This document shows positions 48,998 through 60,623 of a stretch of DNA of 64,000 bases, one piece after another. Location: NCBI RefSeq assembly GCF_021117405.1, contig NZ_CP088251.1:2728001-2792000 (forward strand). The letters are read 5' to 3'. Below the pieces are notes generated by a model that ran no database searches, was not told the origin of the DNA, and saw nothing but the letters and a program-made list of their open reading frames with translations. The DNA comes from Frateuria edaphi. Its GTDB lineage: Bacteria; Pseudomonadota; Gammaproteobacteria; Xanthomonadales; Rhodanobacteraceae. The position numbers and the translations under genes are program-made. The first letter of the stretch is position 1. Each line of letters begins with the position of its first letter.

Positions 48998-49639
48998 TCA
49001 GGCGAAGCCGTGCTGCTTGAGGAACGCCTCGTCCAGCCGCGGCGCCTGGCCGCTGCCGATCAACCGCTCGACGTACCGCGCGATCACGTCCACCTCGATG
49101 TTCACCGGATCCCCCGCGCGCCTGGCGTGGAAAGCCGTGTGTGCCACGGTGTGCGGGATCAGGTTCACGCCGAAGCGGGTGCCCGATACCTCGTTGACGG
49201 TCAGGCTGGTGCCGTCGATGCAGATCGAGCCCTTGGCGGCGATGTAGCGCGCAAGGCCCGGCGGCACCTCGAAGGTCCAGCGCTGCGAGCGCGCATCGGG
49301 GGTGATGGACACCACCCTGCCCACGCCATCGACGTGACCCGAGACCAGGTGTCCACCCAGCCGGTCGGCCAGCCGCAGCGCCTTTTCCAGGTTGACCGGG
49401 TCGCCGGCCTTGAGCCCACCCAGGGTGGTGAGCGACAGCGTCTCGTTGGACACGTCGGCCGCGAATCCGCGTTCGGTGAGCGAAATGGCCGTCAGGCACA
49501 CGCCGGACACGGCGATCGAATCGCCCAGCTGCACGTCGGAAAGATCGAGCTGGGCGGTATCGACGTGCAGGCGCACGTCGCCACCGCGTGGCTCGAGGCG
49601 CGCGATGGAACCCACGGTCTGGATGATGCCGGTGAACAT
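48998..49639 (-). CDS. ribE: riboflavin synthase alpha chain
   Basis: This enzyme dismutates two lumazine molecules to riboflavin. The 213-residue protein begins MFTGIIQTVGSI and contains two lumazine-binding repeats. Repeat 1 has SIAVSGVCLTAIS and VSNETLSLTTLG; repeat 2 has SICIDGTSLTVNEV and NLIPHTVAHTAF. The ATG at 49639 is fixed by the family start. It is the first gene after the FMN riboswitch. Confidence 0.96.
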   Translation of the reverse strand: MFTGIIQTVGSIARLEPRGGDVRLHVDTAQLDLSDVQLGDSIAVSGVCLTAISLTERGFAADVSNETLSLTTLGGLKAGDPVNLEKALRLADRLGGHLVSGHVDGVGRVVSITPDARSQRWTFEVPPGLARYIAAKGSICIDGTSLTVNEVSGTRFGVNLIPHTVAHTAFHARRAGDPVNIEVDVIARYVERLIGSGQAPRLDEAFLKQHGFA

Positions 49640-49715
49640 CAGCGCACCCTCCGGCCGGAGGCGGCTGCAAAACAAGCGACAAGGGACATGAAACGTTCTC
49701 CGCATGGGGTCAGCG

Positions 49716-49738
49716 AAAAACGCCTCAAGGCATGAGGC
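49716..49738 (-). terminator. intrinsic terminator of the FMN riboswitch
   Basis: On the minus strand GCCTCA-TGCCT-TGAGGC is followed by GTTTTT. It lies 48 bases after the aptamer and 77 bases before ribE, so FMN binding would be expected to favour premature termination. Confidence 0.8.
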
Positions 49739-49785
49739 CGACGCACCGCCATGGCCTTTCGGCCCGCGCGATGCGGTCTGCCGTC

Positions 49786-49956
49786 TTCTTTCATCCGGAC
49801 TGTGGGCCGCCCCGGATCACCGGAGTGGCTCGACCGTCGGCTCCGGCATCGGACCGGATCTGCTGACCCCTCGCATGGCGAGGGCGCTCGCGGGCTCGTG
49901 TCCTGCATCCATCCGGACACCTACCGCCGGTGGGGAATTCCACCCCGCCCTGAAGA
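49786..49956 (-). ncRNA. FMN riboswitch (RFN element)
   Basis: The minus strand reads the conserved blocks in order: TCTTCAGGGCGGGGTG, GAATTCCCCACCGGCGGTA, GCCCGCGAGCG, CAGATCCGGT, GCCGACGGT and AGTCCGGATGAAAGAAGA. This is the full aptamer core of the FMN riboswitch. Its placement upstream of ribE means FMN would down-regulate ribE and the genes after it. It begins directly after the LysR stop. Confidence 0.96.
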
Positions 49957-50003
49957 CGTTCGCCGGCAACGCCGGCGGGCGAAGTCTAGCAGCACCGGCC
50001 CCC

Positions 50004-50915
50004 TCAGGCCTGCGCGAGTGCACCGGCGAGGTGATCGATCAGCCGCCGCAGCGCCGGCGTGCGGTCCGCGCCGGGCAGCCACAACAGGTGGATCGGGAAC
50101 GACGGCAGTTGCCAGTCCGGGAACAGGTCCACCAGACGCCCGTCGGCGACCAGGCCATCGGCCATGTAATCGCCCTGCAGGCCGACGCCCACGCCGGCGA
50201 GCACCGCGTCGCGAATCGCCTGCGCGTCGTTGCAGGTCAGCACCGGGTCGATCCGCACCGAGCGCCGCTGGCGCTGTCGGCCGAACGACCAGAGCGTGCC
50301 CCGGCGATAGCCGCTGAAGGCAATGCAACGGTGCGCCTTCAGGTCGGCCGGATCACGCAGCGGTGGCGCGCCGGCAAGGTAATCGGGCGAGGCACAGGCA
50401 AACAGGCGCATCGTGCCTACCCGGCGCGCCACCAGTTGCACGTCGGCCAGCCGTCCGAGGCGCACGGCCAGGTCCACCCGACCGGCCACCATGTCCACGT
50501 AGGCGTCGTCATAAGTCGCCTCGATCCGCACGCGTGGGTGCTCGCGCATGAAATCGGCCAGCAGCGGCGCGACGCAATAACGGCCGTAATTCGCCGGAAG
50601 ATGCACGCACAGGCGCCCGGACAGCTCGCCATCCGTCGGGCGAAGGCCGGCCGCCAGGTCGGTCATCACCGCTTCCATGCGCTGCCACTGCGCCAGCAAC
50701 TGCTCGCCACGTGCGGTCAGCGCCATGCGCCGGGTGGTGCGCAGGAACAGCCGCGCGCCGACCGCCTCCTCCAGCGCCGCGATGCGGCGACTCAACACCG
50801 ATGCCGTGCAGCCGACCTCAAGCGCTGCGCGCGAGAAATTGAGACGACGCGCGGCCGCGGCGAAAGCGCGCAGTTCGCGCAGGCGGGTCGGCGTGAGGTC
50901 GAAGGATTGATTCAT
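50004..50915 (-). CDS. LysR-family transcriptional regulator
   Basis: A 303-residue regulator. The N-terminal winged helix (residues 8-66, LRELRAFAAAARRLNFSRAA) is followed by a linker helix and a periplasmic-binding-like effector domain (about 92-300). It is divergent from the oxidoreductase gene at 51005 with an 89-base shared promoter region that includes TTCA-N5-TGAA at 50911-50923, overlapping its own start. By the usual rule for LysR genes it probably controls that neighbour. The effector is unknown. Confidence 0.9.
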   Translation of the reverse strand: MNQSFDLTPTRLRELRAFAAAARRLNFSRAALEVGCTASVLSRRIAALEEAVGARLFLRTTRRMALTARGEQLLAQWQRMEAVMTDLAAGLRPTDGELSGRLCVHLPANYGRYCVAPLLADFMREHPRVRIEATYDDAYVDMVAGRVDLAVRLGRLADVQLVARRVGTMRLFACASPDYLAGAPPLRDPADLKAHRCIAFSGYRRGTLWSFGRQRQRRSVRIDPVLTCNDAQAIRDAVLAGVGVGLQGDYMADGLVADGRLVDLFPDWQLPSFPIHLLWLPGADRTPALRRLIDHLAGALAQA

Positions 50916-51004
50916 ACAGTGAACAGAAGATCACCCATTCGTGCGCATTATCGCAAGCCGTCGATGGCGGGACCATGGCCTCACCACTCACCACGGAGCC
51001 CCGC

Positions 51005-52015
51005 ATGCGCGCCATCCAGCTTTCCGCTTTCGGTCTCGACCACCTGCAACCGGTCGACCTGCCTGCCCCGCGCCCCGGCCCGAACCAAGTGCTGGTGCGC
51101 ATGGAGGCCGCCTCGCTGAACTTCCGCGACTGGATGCTGGTGGACGGCCAGCTGTATCGGGGCGTGTCCCTGCCGATCGTGCCGGTGTCCGACGGCGCGG
51201 GCACCGTCGTGGAAGTCGGCGATGCGGTGACGCGCTTCAAGCCGGGCGACCGCGTCACGACCTTCTACAAGTCGCGATGGATCGCCGGCGCGATGCGGCC
51301 GGAGTGGGAAGGCGCCGAGATCGGCGGACCGGAACCGGGCGTGCTGCGCGAACTGGCCTGCTTCGACCAGTACTGGCTGGCGCGCGCGCCTGGTCACCTG
51401 AGCAGCCTTCAGGCCGCCACGCTGCCGATTGCCGCTCTCACCGCCTGGCAGGTGCTGGAAGCGGCCCGTATCACCACCGGCCAGACCGTGCTGCTGCTCG
51501 GCACCGGCGGCGTGTCGCTGTTCGCGCTGCAGTTCGCGAAGTTGCGTGGCGCGCGGGCGATCGTGCTGTCCTCCAGCGACGACAAGCTGGAGCGCGCGAA
51601 GGCGCTGGGCGCGGACATCGGCATCAATTACGCGAAGCACCCGCAGTGGGGTGCGCTGGTGCGCGAAGCCAGCGGCGGTACCGGCGTGGACGCGGTGGTC
51701 GAGACCGTCGGCGCGGCCACCCTGGCGCAATCGCTGGAGGCCGTGCGCATGCACGGCTTCATCGGCGTGCTCGGGTGGCTCGGCGGGATGGAGGCCACGT
51801 TGCCACTGTCCAAAGTGGTGCTCAAGCGCGTGCGGATCCAGGGCATCTCGGTCGCGCCGCTGGAGGAGCACGAGCGGATGGTCGAGGCGATCGAGGCCAC
51901 CGGCCTGGAGCCGGTGATCGACCGCGTCTACGGGTTCGGCCAGGTGCGCGAGGCGTTCGAGCACCTGGTTGCCGGCCGGCACTTCGGGAAGCTTGCGATC
52001 GACTTCAACGCATGA
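51005..52015 (+). CDS. zinc-free medium-chain dehydrogenase/reductase (alcohol dehydrogenase/quinone oxidoreductase-like)
   Basis: A 336-residue NAD(P)H-dependent oxidoreductase. The GroES-like N-terminal domain has MRAIQLSAFGLDHLQPVDLP and ASLNFRDWMLVDG; the Rossmann domain has the motif VLLLGTGGVSLFALQFAKL. No structural or catalytic zinc ligands are apparent, so a quinone oxidoreductase-like or enoyl reductase-like member is likely. The ATG at 51005 has GGAG six bases before it and is preferred over the in-frame ATG at 50975. The LysR gene is divergent. The pair interrupts the ribD-ribE order. Confidence 0.85.
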   Translation: MRAIQLSAFGLDHLQPVDLPAPRPGPNQVLVRMEAASLNFRDWMLVDGQLYRGVSLPIVPVSDGAGTVVEVGDAVTRFKPGDRVTTFYKSRWIAGAMRPEWEGAEIGGPEPGVLRELACFDQYWLARAPGHLSSLQAATLPIAALTAWQVLEAARITTGQTVLLLGTGGVSLFALQFAKLRGARAIVLSSSDDKLERAKALGADIGINYAKHPQWGALVREASGGTGVDAVVETVGAATLAQSLEAVRMHGFIGVLGWLGGMEATLPLSKVVLKRVRIQGISVAPLEEHERMVEAIEATGLEPVIDRVYGFGQVREAFEHLVAGRHFGKLAIDFNA

Positions 52016-52025
52016 GGAGGCGCCA

Positions 52026-52064
52026 ATGAAGGCGCTGCGCTTGACCGCTCAGGGAGCTCAGTCC
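52026..52064 (+). pseudogene. possible truncated gene start after the oxidoreductase
   Basis: Ten bases after the oxidoreductase stop an ATG follows GAGGAGGCGCCA, an ideal ribosome binding site, and opens with MKALRLTAQGAQS. After about a dozen codons the frame enters the antisense of the ribD 3' end and loses protein-like character. It may be the remnant of a second gene of a mobile oxidoreductase/LysR segment that was cut at insertion. The evidence is the start signal only. Confidence 0.35.
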
Positions 52065-53161
52065 CTCACGCGCAGGCGCAGGCGCAAGTCCTGCCCCACC
52101 ATGCGCTGGTCGAGCACCTGCAGCTGCCAGCGGTCGGCCATGGCGGCCAGCGGGGGCAGTTCAAGCAGCGGCCGGGCCTGGTCGCCCAGCAGCACCGGCG
52201 CGACGTAGAGCAGCAGTTCGTCGGCGAGCCCTTGCGCGAACAGCGCACCGCACAGCGCAGGACCGGCTTCGACGTGGACCTCGTTGATTTCGCGTCCCGC
52301 CAGGGCGGCGAGCACGGCCGCCAGGTCGAGGCGGCCGGCGTCGCTGGTGATGGCCAGCCGCCCGACGCTTGCGAGATGGGGCGCGACGGGCGCATCCGCC
52401 GCATGCACCAGCACGGTGGGCGCCGCCGCATCGAGGACGTGGCTGCCCGCCGGCGTGCGCAGGTGCGTATCGAGAACCACGCGCAAGGGTGGCGCCGGCG
52501 CCCCGGCCTCCGCTTCCACCTGGCGCACGGTAAGGCGTGGGTTGTCGGCCAGCACCGTGCCGCTGCCGGATAGGATGGCGGAGCTTCGCGCGCGCCAGCG
52601 CTGCACATCGGCGCGGGCGGCTTCGCCGGTGATCCACTTCGACTCGCCGTGGGCCAGGGCCGTGCGGCCGTCCAGGCTCATCGCCAGCTTCACGCGCACC
52701 CACGGGCGGCCGCGTTCGATGCGGCTGAAGAAACCGATGTTGAGTTCGCGAGCCTGCCCGCGCAGCAGGCCGCTTTCGACGGCGATGCCCGCCGCACGCA
52801 GCTTCGCGATTCCGTTGCCGGCCACCTGCGGGAATGGATCTTCCGCGGCGATCACCACCCGCGCCACGCCGGCGGCCACCAGCGCATCGGCACACGGCGG
52901 CGTGCGGCCGAAATGCGCGCAAGGCTCGAGTGTCACGTACGCGGTGGCGCCACGCGCCGCATCCTTCGCTTCGCGCAGCGCGAACACCTCGGCGTGCGGC
53001 TCGCCGGCGCGCTGGTGCCAGCCGGTGCCGACCACCTGTTCGCCGTGCGCGATCACGCAACCTACGCGCGGGTTTGGCTGGGTCGTGTAGAGGCCACGGG
53101 CGGCAAGTCGCAGTGCGTGCGCCAGGTGCAGGTGGTCGATGCTGGAGAACGCTTCGGTCAT
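52058..53161 (-). CDS. ribD: bifunctional riboflavin deaminase/reductase RibD
   Basis: RibD deaminates and then reduces the pyrimidine intermediate of riboflavin synthesis. The 367-residue protein has an N-terminal cytidine-deaminase-like domain with zinc motif HAEVFAL (H56, E58) and PCAHFGRTPPC (C81, C90), and a C-terminal dihydrofolate-reductase-like domain (RPWVRVKLAMSLDGRTA, ESKWITG). The ATG at 53161 is the family start. It lies downstream of nrdR, and its stop meets the inserted plus-strand segment. Confidence 0.95.
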   Translation of the reverse strand: MTEAFSSIDHLHLAHALRLAARGLYTTQPNPRVGCVIAHGEQVVGTGWHQRAGEPHAEVFALREAKDAARGATAYVTLEPCAHFGRTPPCADALVAAGVARVVIAAEDPFPQVAGNGIAKLRAAGIAVESGLLRGQARELNIGFFSRIERGRPWVRVKLAMSLDGRTALAHGESKWITGEAARADVQRWRARSSAILSGSGTVLADNPRLTVRQVEAEAGAPAPPLRVVLDTHLRTPAGSHVLDAAAPTVLVHAADAPVAPHLASVGRLAITSDAGRLDLAAVLAALAGREINEVHVEAGPALCGALFAQGLADELLLYVAPVLLGDQARPLLELPPLAAMADRWQLQVLDQRMVGQDLRLRLRVRD

Positions 53162-53173
53162 GGCGTCGCTGTC

Positions 53174-53195
53174 GTAGGGTGGGCTTCGGCCCACC
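53174..53195. repeat. GGTGGGC-family hairpin between nrdR and ribD
   Basis: GGTGGGC-TTCG-GCCCACC at 53178-53195, preceded by GTAG, with a stable TTCG tetraloop. It lies in the 70-base gap between nrdR and ribD. Confidence 0.6.
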
Positions 53196-53231
53196 GCATT
53201 TCCCGCATCAGGCCGGAGGGCTGAAGGCCAC

Positions 53232-53744
53232 CTATTTGGCAGGCCGCTTGCTGCCGCCGAGCAACGGCAACTGCAGCGCATCGAGCCCCGGCAGGTCGCG
53301 CTCGAGCTTCTCGATCTCCTCGCGGAACGCCTGCACGTCCTCGAACTTGCGGTAGACGGAGGCAAAGCGCACGTAGGCGACCTGGTCGAGCTTCTTCAAC
53401 TCGCGCATCACCAGCTCGCCGACCTGGCGCGACGGCACTTCCCGCTCGCCGCTGCGGCGCAGGTCGTTGATGATCTCGCGTACAGCGTGGTCGACGTCGT
53501 GGCTGGCGACCGGCCGTTTCTGCAGCGCGCGCTCGAAGCTCGTGCGCAGCTTGCGCTCGTCGAACACCTCGCGCCGCTCGCCGCTCTTGACGATCGCGGG
53601 CAGTTTCAGCTCCGCCGTCTCGAACGTGTTGAAACGCTCACCGCACTGCGGGCACTCGCGACGACGGCGCACGGTGGCGCCGTCCTCGGTCAGCCGCGAG
53701 TCGATCACGCGGGTGTCTTCGTGCTGGCAGAAGGGGCAGTGCAT
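53232..53744 (-). CDS. nrdR: transcriptional repressor NrdR
   Basis: NrdR represses ribonucleotide reductase genes in response to ATP/dATP balance. The 170-residue protein has a zinc ribbon with C3, C6, C31 and C34 and then an ATP-cone domain (about residues 49-139, beginning [13 protein letters not shown]). It is a little longer than the usual 150 residues because of a Leu/Lys-rich tail. It sits between glyA and ribD, the typical nrdR-ribD context. Confidence 0.97.
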   Translation of the reverse strand: MHCPFCQHEDTRVIDSRLTEDGATVRRRRECPQCGERFNTFETAELKLPAIVKSGERREVFDERKLRTSFERALQKRPVASHDVDHAVREIINDLRRSGEREVPSRQVGELVMRELKKLDQVAYVRFASVYRKFEDVQAFREEIEKLERDLPGLDALQLPLLGGSKRPAK

Positions 53745-53754
53745 CCGGTGCCGG

Positions 53755-55023
53755 TCAGCCGTAAACCGGGAAGTTCTTGCACTGCGCCTCGACCTTCTCG
53801 CGCACCTTGGCGATCACCGCCTCGTCGCCCGGCGCGTCGAGCACGTCGCACAGCCAGTTGGCCAGGTCCACGCAGTCGGCTTCCTTGTAGCCGCGGGTGG
53901 TGACGGCCGGGGTGCCCACGCGCAGGCCCGAGGTGACGAAAGGCTTCTGCGGGTCGTTCGGCACGGCGTTCTTGTTGACCGTGATGTGGGCCTTGCCCAG
54001 CGCCGCTTCCGCATCCTTGCCGGTGACGCCCTTGCCGATCATGTCGACCAGCATCAGGTGGTTCTCGGTGCCGCCGGAGACGATCTTGTAGCCGCGCTCG
54101 ATGATGGTCTTCGCCATCGCCTGCGCGTTCTTCACCACCTGCGCCTGGTAGGCCTTGAAGTCAGGCTCCAGCGCTTCCTTGAAGGCGACCGCCTTGGCCG
54201 CGATCACGTGCATCAGCGGGCCGCCCTGGATGCCCGGGAAGACGATCGACTGCAGCTTCTTCTCGATCTCCTCGCCCGCCTCGCCCATCGCGTCGCGGCT
54301 GGCCACGATGATGCCGCCGCGCGGACCGCGCAGGGTCTTGTGGGTGGTCGAGGTGACCACGTGCGCGTGCGGCAGCGGGCTCGGATACACGCCGGCGGCG
54401 ACCAGGCCGGCCACGTGCGCCATGTCGACGAAGAAGATCGCGCCGACCGAATCGGCGATCTGGCGCATGCGCTTCCAGTCGACCACCTGCGAGTAGGCCG
54501 AGAAACCGCCGACCAGCATCTTCGGCTTGTGCTCGCTGGCCAGGCGCTGGACTTCGTCGTAGTCGATCAGGCCTGCGTCGTTCACGCCGTACTGCACGGC
54601 ATTGAACAGCTTGCCGGAGATGTTGACCTTGGCGCCGTGGGTGAGATGGCCGCCGTGGGCGAGGCTCATGCCAAGGATGGTGTCGCCCGGCTGCAGCAAG
54701 GCCAGGTACACCGCCTGGTTGGCCTGCGAGCCCGAGTGCGGCTGCACGTTGGCGTAGGTGGCGCCGAACAGCTGCTTGACGCGATCGATGGCCAGGCGTT
54801 CGGCCACGTCCACGTACTCGCAGCCGCCGTAGTAGCGCTTGCCGGGGTAGCCCTCGGCGTACTTGTTGGTCAGCACCGAGCCCTGCGCTTCCATCACGCG
54901 CGGGCTGGCGTAGTTCTCCGAGGCGATCAGCTCGACGTGGTCTTCCTGGCGACGCGCTTCGTCGGCGATGGCCTTGGCCAGCTCAGGGTCGAAACCTTCG
55001 ATCGTGCAATCCTTCGGGAACAT
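53755..55023 (-). CDS. glyA: serine hydroxymethyltransferase
   Basis: GlyA interconverts serine and glycine with transfer of a one-carbon unit to tetrahydrofolate. The 422-residue PLP enzyme has the Schiff-base lysine K229 in [28 protein letters not shown] and [18 protein letters not shown]. The ATG at 55023 gives the family start [10 protein letters not shown]. nrdR follows after 10 bases, so the two are probably co-transcribed. Confidence 0.97.
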   Translation of the reverse strand: MFPKDCTIEGFDPELAKAIADEARRQEDHVELIASENYASPRVMEAQGSVLTNKYAEGYPGKRYYGGCEYVDVAERLAIDRVKQLFGATYANVQPHSGSQANQAVYLALLQPGDTILGMSLAHGGHLTHGAKVNISGKLFNAVQYGVNDAGLIDYDEVQRLASEHKPKMLVGGFSAYSQVVDWKRMRQIADSVGAIFFVDMAHVAGLVAAGVYPSPLPHAHVVTSTTHKTLRGPRGGIIVASRDAMGEAGEEIEKKLQSIVFPGIQGGPLMHVIAAKAVAFKEALEPDFKAYQAQVVKNAQAMAKTIIERGYKIVSGGTENHLMLVDMIGKGVTGKDAEAALGKAHITVNKNAVPNDPQKPFVTSGLRVGTPAVTTRGYKEADCVDLANWLCDVLDAPGDEAVIAKVREKVEAQCKNFPVYG

Positions 55024-55160
55024 GCGTCGCCTCGGCGGGGTGGGTGCGGGGTTTAGCCGAAAAGTGTAGTCCTCGCGGGGGTTCGCGGCCACTGCGGGCG
55101 CTTGCGCCAGAGTTGCGTACATCGTACCGTACACCGCACGCCACCCTGGGAGAACGTTCG

Positions 55161-56207
55161 ATGGCACCGATTGCGCGACGCCTGCGCTGCCTCATGGCAG
55201 TCACCCTGCTCTTGATCCCGTTGGCGCTGTGCGCGGTGGACGTCGAGGGCGCGGGCATACGACCGATCAGCTTCCCGGACCCGGTCAACCAGGCACAGAC
55301 GCCAGGCTTCGTGTTCTATCCCTCGTCCACGCCGACGCACGGTACGACAGCCTTCGGTCCGTATGACGTCGCCGCCACATCGGACGCTGCGCCAACACCT
55401 GGCCCGTGGCCGCTGGTGATCATCTCGCACGGGCATGGCGGCTCGGACCTGGGCCACCACGACCTGGCCAGCTATCTCGCGCGGCACGGCTTCGTCGTCG
55501 CCACCTTCGAGCAACCCGGCGACAACTTCCACGACCAGAGCGGCTCGGCCACGTCCAGGGTGCTGGTGGGGCGTGCCATCGAAGTGCGCGCCGTCATCGA
55601 CACGGTGCTCTCGGACGCGCACTGGAAAACGCTGATCGATCCGGCGCGCATCGGCGTGGCCGGTTTCTCGGCGGGCGGCTACACCGCCCTGCTCGTCGTC
55701 GGCGCCAAACCGCGATTCGATCTTTTCATCGGCTACTGCCATCGCCACCCGGACGACATGGAGACCTGTGGTCCGGCGAAGAAACTCACGCCCGAGGCGG
55801 CTGCGGCTTACCTGGCGGATATCCAGCACGACATCGGCCGCTGGGGCGATACCGCCGATCCGCGCGTCAAGGCCGCCTTCGTGATGGCGCCGCTGTCGCT
55901 GGTCTTCGACAAGGCCGGCGCCGGCGCGATCGATCGACCGGTCGACCTCTGGTACGGCCAGCACGACCACGTGCTGTTGCCCTCGGAGAATGCGCTGCAC
56001 CTCAAGCCGCTCGTTCCCACCCTCGCGCGCGTCAACGAGGTGCCCAAAGCGGACCACTGGGTCTTCCTGGCGCCCTGTTCGGCGGCGCTGGCGAAGGACG
56101 CCGGCGCGATCTGCAAGGATCCGCCGGGCGTGGACCGCGCGAAAGTGCACCAGCGGATCAACGCCGACGCCGTCGCTTTCTTCCGCAAGGCGCTGGGCAC
56201 GCGCTGA
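55161..56207 (+). CDS. exported alpha/beta hydrolase (PAF-acetylhydrolase/dienelactone hydrolase-like)
   Basis: A 348-residue protein with a signal sequence (residues about 1-31) and an alpha/beta hydrolase fold. The oxyanion-hole segment is [15 protein letters not shown] and the nucleophile elbow is [10 protein letters not shown] (S170). A C-terminal His in KADHWVF is a good triad candidate. The pattern fits platelet-activating-factor acetylhydrolase-like esterases; the substrate is unknown. The ATG at 55161 follows TGGGAGAACG. One base separates it from the TetR gene. Confidence 0.82.
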   Translation: MAPIARRLRCLMAVTLLLIPLALCAVDVEGAGIRPISFPDPVNQAQTPGFVFYPSSTPTHGTTAFGPYDVAATSDAAPTPGPWPLVIISHGHGGSDLGHHDLASYLARHGFVVATFEQPGDNFHDQSGSATSRVLVGRAIEVRAVIDTVLSDAHWKTLIDPARIGVAGFSAGGYTALLVVGAKPRFDLFIGYCHRHPDDMETCGPAKKLTPEAAAAYLADIQHDIGRWGDTADPRVKAAFVMAPLSLVFDKAGAGAIDRPVDLWYGQHDHVLLPSENALHLKPLVPTLARVNEVPKADHWVFLAPCSAALAKDAGAICKDPPGVDRAKVHQRINADAVAFFRKALGTR

Positions 56208-56208
56208 C

Positions 56209-56817
56209 ATGCCCAAGGCGCTCAGCGAGCACGACGCGGAGGCCTTCCGCGAACGCATCTGCCAGGTGGCGGCACGGCTGTTCGTCGAGGAAGGCCCGGC
56301 TGCCGTCAGCATGCGCCGCATCGCCGCCGAGCTCGGCTGCGGCACGATGACGCCTTACCGCTACTTCGCCAGCAAGGAGCAGATCGTCACGGCGGTGCGT
56401 ACGCGCGGCATGCACCGGTTCTCCGAGGCACTGGAGCGCGCGCTGGACACGCCTGGCGACGGCCGCACGCGCAGCCGCGCGGTGCGCGATGCCTACGTCG
56501 CATTCGCCCGCCGCGAGACGGCCACCTACCGGCTGATGTTCGAGTATCCCGAGCCCCGCCGCGACGACCCGGCCTATCGCGAAGCCCACGCGCGCATGTG
56601 GCGCACGATCGCCGCCCACGTCGAGGTGCTGGTGGCCGAAGGTGCGGTGGAGGCCGACGCGCCGCTGCTGGGTCACCAGATCTGGGCGGCACTGCACGGC
56701 GCGGTGATGCTGGAGATCGCCGGCCTGTTGCCAGAAGGCTTCGACGCCGCCTCGCTGCATACCCGCACCGCCGGCACGTTGTTCGAAGCGGCGCGACCCG
56801 ACCGCGCTCAGTCCTGA
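56209..56817 (+). CDS. TetR/AcrR-family transcriptional regulator
   Basis: A 202-residue regulator. The N-terminal helix-turn-helix ([20 protein letters not shown], then [25 protein letters not shown]) is of the TetR type; the ligand-binding C-terminal part resembles the TetR_C_33-like domains. It starts just after the hydrolase stop and probably forms a unit with it. The last 10 bases overlap the convergent DUF817 gene. Confidence 0.9.
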   Translation: MPKALSEHDAEAFRERICQVAARLFVEEGPAAVSMRRIAAELGCGTMTPYRYFASKEQIVTAVRTRGMHRFSEALERALDTPGDGRTRSRAVRDAYVAFARRETATYRLMFEYPEPRRDDPAYREAHARMWRTIAAHVEVLVAEGAVEADAPLLGHQIWAALHGAVMLEIAGLLPEGFDAASLHTRTAGTLFEAARPDRAQS

Positions 56818-57677
56818 TCGGCGCCTCCCTTGCGCTGGTGCAACGCCCAGACCATCACGTAGCTGATCACCATCAGCAGCAGCCACGACCCCAGCTTCGA
56901 CACCGGGACCATCGACCAACCGTGGCGCTGCGGCGGATAAAGCCAGGCGCGGCTGAAGGTGCCCACGTTCTCGGCCATCCAGATGAACAGCGCCACCAGC
57001 ACGAAGCCCAGCAGCAATGGCATGCGCCGGTGCACGCGGCGGATGCGGTAGTGCACCCAGGTGTGCCGGAACAGCCACGCCAGCGCGGCGAACAGCAACA
57101 CCCGGGCGTCCGGCAGGTAATGGTGGGTGAAGAAGTTGAGGTAGATCGCCAGTGTCAGCCCCAGCGTCGGTGCAAAGCCCGGGTGCCCGGTGAAGCGGAA
57201 ATCGAACAGCCGCCAGGCGCGTGCGATGTAGCTGCCCACCGAGGCGTACATGAAGCCGGAAAACAGCGGCACCCCGCCCAGGCGCAGCAGCGAGGGCTCC
57301 GGATACGTCCACGAGCCCACGGCCGTCTTGAACAGCTCCATCAGCGTGCCGACCACGTGGAACAGCGCGATCACGCGCGCCTCGCGCGGGCTCTCCAGCC
57401 CGCTCGCCAGCAACGCCAGCTGGATTCCGACCGCCGTCAGCGTGATGAAGTCGTAGCGCGCCAGCGGGGCATCGGGCGGGTACCAGCGCCACGACGCCAG
57501 CAACAGCGCCACCATCAACCCGCCGAACAGGCAGGCGGAGGCCTGTTTCACCCCGAAACAGAGGAATTCGTAGGCGAAGGTCGCCGTCGGTCCACGCCGG
57601 GAAACCCGCTGGCCGACCCACCGTTCCAGCGCGCGCCAACCGCGCCGCCTGCTCCATACGCCGCCGATCGCTTCCAT
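56808..57677 (-). CDS. DUF817 family integral membrane protein
   Basis: A 289-residue protein with about seven to eight membrane helices. It shows the family blocks [60 protein letters not shown] and [18 protein letters not shown]. Function of DUF817 proteins is unknown. It converges on the TetR gene with a 10-base overlap and is divergent from ettA. Confidence 0.9.
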   Translation of the reverse strand: MEAIGGVWSRRRGWRALERWVGQRVSRRGPTATFAYEFLCFGVKQASACLFGGLMVALLLASWRWYPPDAPLARYDFITLTAVGIQLALLASGLESPREARVIALFHVVGTLMELFKTAVGSWTYPEPSLLRLGGVPLFSGFMYASVGSYIARAWRLFDFRFTGHPGFAPTLGLTLAIYLNFFTHHYLPDARVLLFAALAWLFRHTWVHYRIRRVHRRMPLLLGFVLVALFIWMAENVGTFSRAWLYPPQRHGWSMVPVSKLGSWLLLMVISYVMVWALHQRKGGADQD

Positions 57678-57833
57678 CGCCCTGCTCCCGAGCCCAAAAC
57701 GCCGAGCCTCAAGGGGAAAACGGCCCGCCGCGTGGCAAGACGCAGCCCGATCGGCGATAATTGGCGGTCATTTCCCCGCCTTTCTCTGTCGGACCGCTCC
57801 CGCGGCCCGCGGACGCCCTTAGGGAGCCGAAGC

Positions 57834-59492
<1,659 letters not shown>

Positions 59493-59527
59493 GCGTTTGG
59501 CCCCTCCACGCGAGGGGCCATCCCGCG

Positions 59528-59563
59528 CCCTCTCCCCTAGGTGGAGAGGGCTGGGGTGAGGGG
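59528..59563. repeat. CCCTCTCC hairpin repeat between ettA and pyrF
   Basis: CCCTCTCC (59528-59535) pairs with GGAGAGGG (59543-59550), followed by CTGGGGTGAGGGGCC, the extended form of the family seen in the permease array. Confidence 0.7.
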
Positions 59564-59623
59564 CCGCTCTAGCCCGGCAGCACCATCGAGCGAAAGACAC
59601 TACACACCAACGAGGAGCCCCCC

Positions 59624-60454
59624 ATGCACTTCATGCAGTCCCTGCACCAGGCATGGCAGCGCAATGACTCCCTCGTCTGCGTGGGCCTCGACCCCGAACC
59701 CGCCAAGTTCCCCGCCCATCTGCGCGACACCTCCGACGCGGTCTACACCTTCTGCCGCGCCATCGTCGACGCCACCGCCGACCTGGTCTGCGCCTACAAA
59801 CCCCAGATCGCCCACTTCGCCGCCCTTCGCGGCGAAGACGCGCTGGAACGCCTGATCGCCCACATCCACGACGCGCATCCGGGCGTGCCGGTCATCCTCG
59901 ACGCCAAGCGCGGCGACATCGGCTCGACCGCCCAGCACTACGCCACCGAAGCCTTCGAGCGCTACCGGGCCGACGCCGTCACCCTGAACCCCTACCTCGG
60001 CCGCGACTCCATCCAGCCCTTCCTGGACCGTGCCGACAAGGGCGTGATCCTGCTCTGCCACACCTCCAACCCCGGCGCCGCCGACCTGCAGGACCTGATC
60101 GTCGAAAGCACCAACGGCGAACGTCTGCCGCTCTACCAGCACCTCGCCCGCACCATCGCCCGCGACTGGAACGCGAACGGCAACTGCGCCCTCGTCACCG
60201 GCGCCACCTGGCCCGAGCAACTCGCCCAGGTACGCGTCCTGGTCGGCGACATGCCCCTGCTCGTCCCCGGCATCGGCGCCCAGGGCGGCGACGTCGAAGC
60301 GGTCCTGCGCCATGGCCGCACGGCTGACGGCACCGGCCTGATGATCAGCTCCTCCCGCGCCATCCTCTACGCGGGCGACGGCGAAGACTTCGACGCTGCC
60401 GCCCGCAAAGCCACCGAAGCCCTGCGCGACCAGATCAACCGCTGCCGCGCCTGA
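59624..60454 (+). CDS. pyrF: orotidine-5'-phosphate decarboxylase (type 2)
   Basis: PyrF decarboxylates OMP to UMP in pyrimidine synthesis. The 276-residue protein has [17 protein letters not shown], the catalytic segment [31 protein letters not shown] and the closing [10 protein letters not shown] with [11 protein letters not shown]. Length and motif order fit the type 2 subfamily. The ATG at 59624 follows AACGAGGAGCCCCCC. It is transcribed with ettA or from its own promoter. Confidence 0.95.
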   Translation: MHFMQSLHQAWQRNDSLVCVGLDPEPAKFPAHLRDTSDAVYTFCRAIVDATADLVCAYKPQIAHFAALRGEDALERLIAHIHDAHPGVPVILDAKRGDIGSTAQHYATEAFERYRADAVTLNPYLGRDSIQPFLDRADKGVILLCHTSNPGAADLQDLIVESTNGERLPLYQHLARTIARDWNANGNCALVTGATWPEQLAQVRVLVGDMPLLVPGIGAQGGDVEAVLRHGRTADGTGLMISSSRAILYAGDGEDFDAAARKATEALRDQINRCRA

Positions 60455-60623
60455 GGCGCCCCCGCGTTCGCCACTGGGCGAATCGAATTACCGCTGGCAG
60501 GTTGCGGCGCCGGCGAGACGGGCCTGGCGCGGCCAACCGCCGCCGGGTCCGCCCGCAACAAGAGCGGACGTGCGATAAAGAGGCGTTGCCAGCCCTGGCG
60601 GCCGGCGTTTCCCGAGGCCATGC

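Noticed and set aside
48881-49735. Plus-strand frame across ribE
   Set aside because: It is antisense to riboflavin synthase, whose two lumazine-binding repeats are clear, and starts inside an intergenic repeat.
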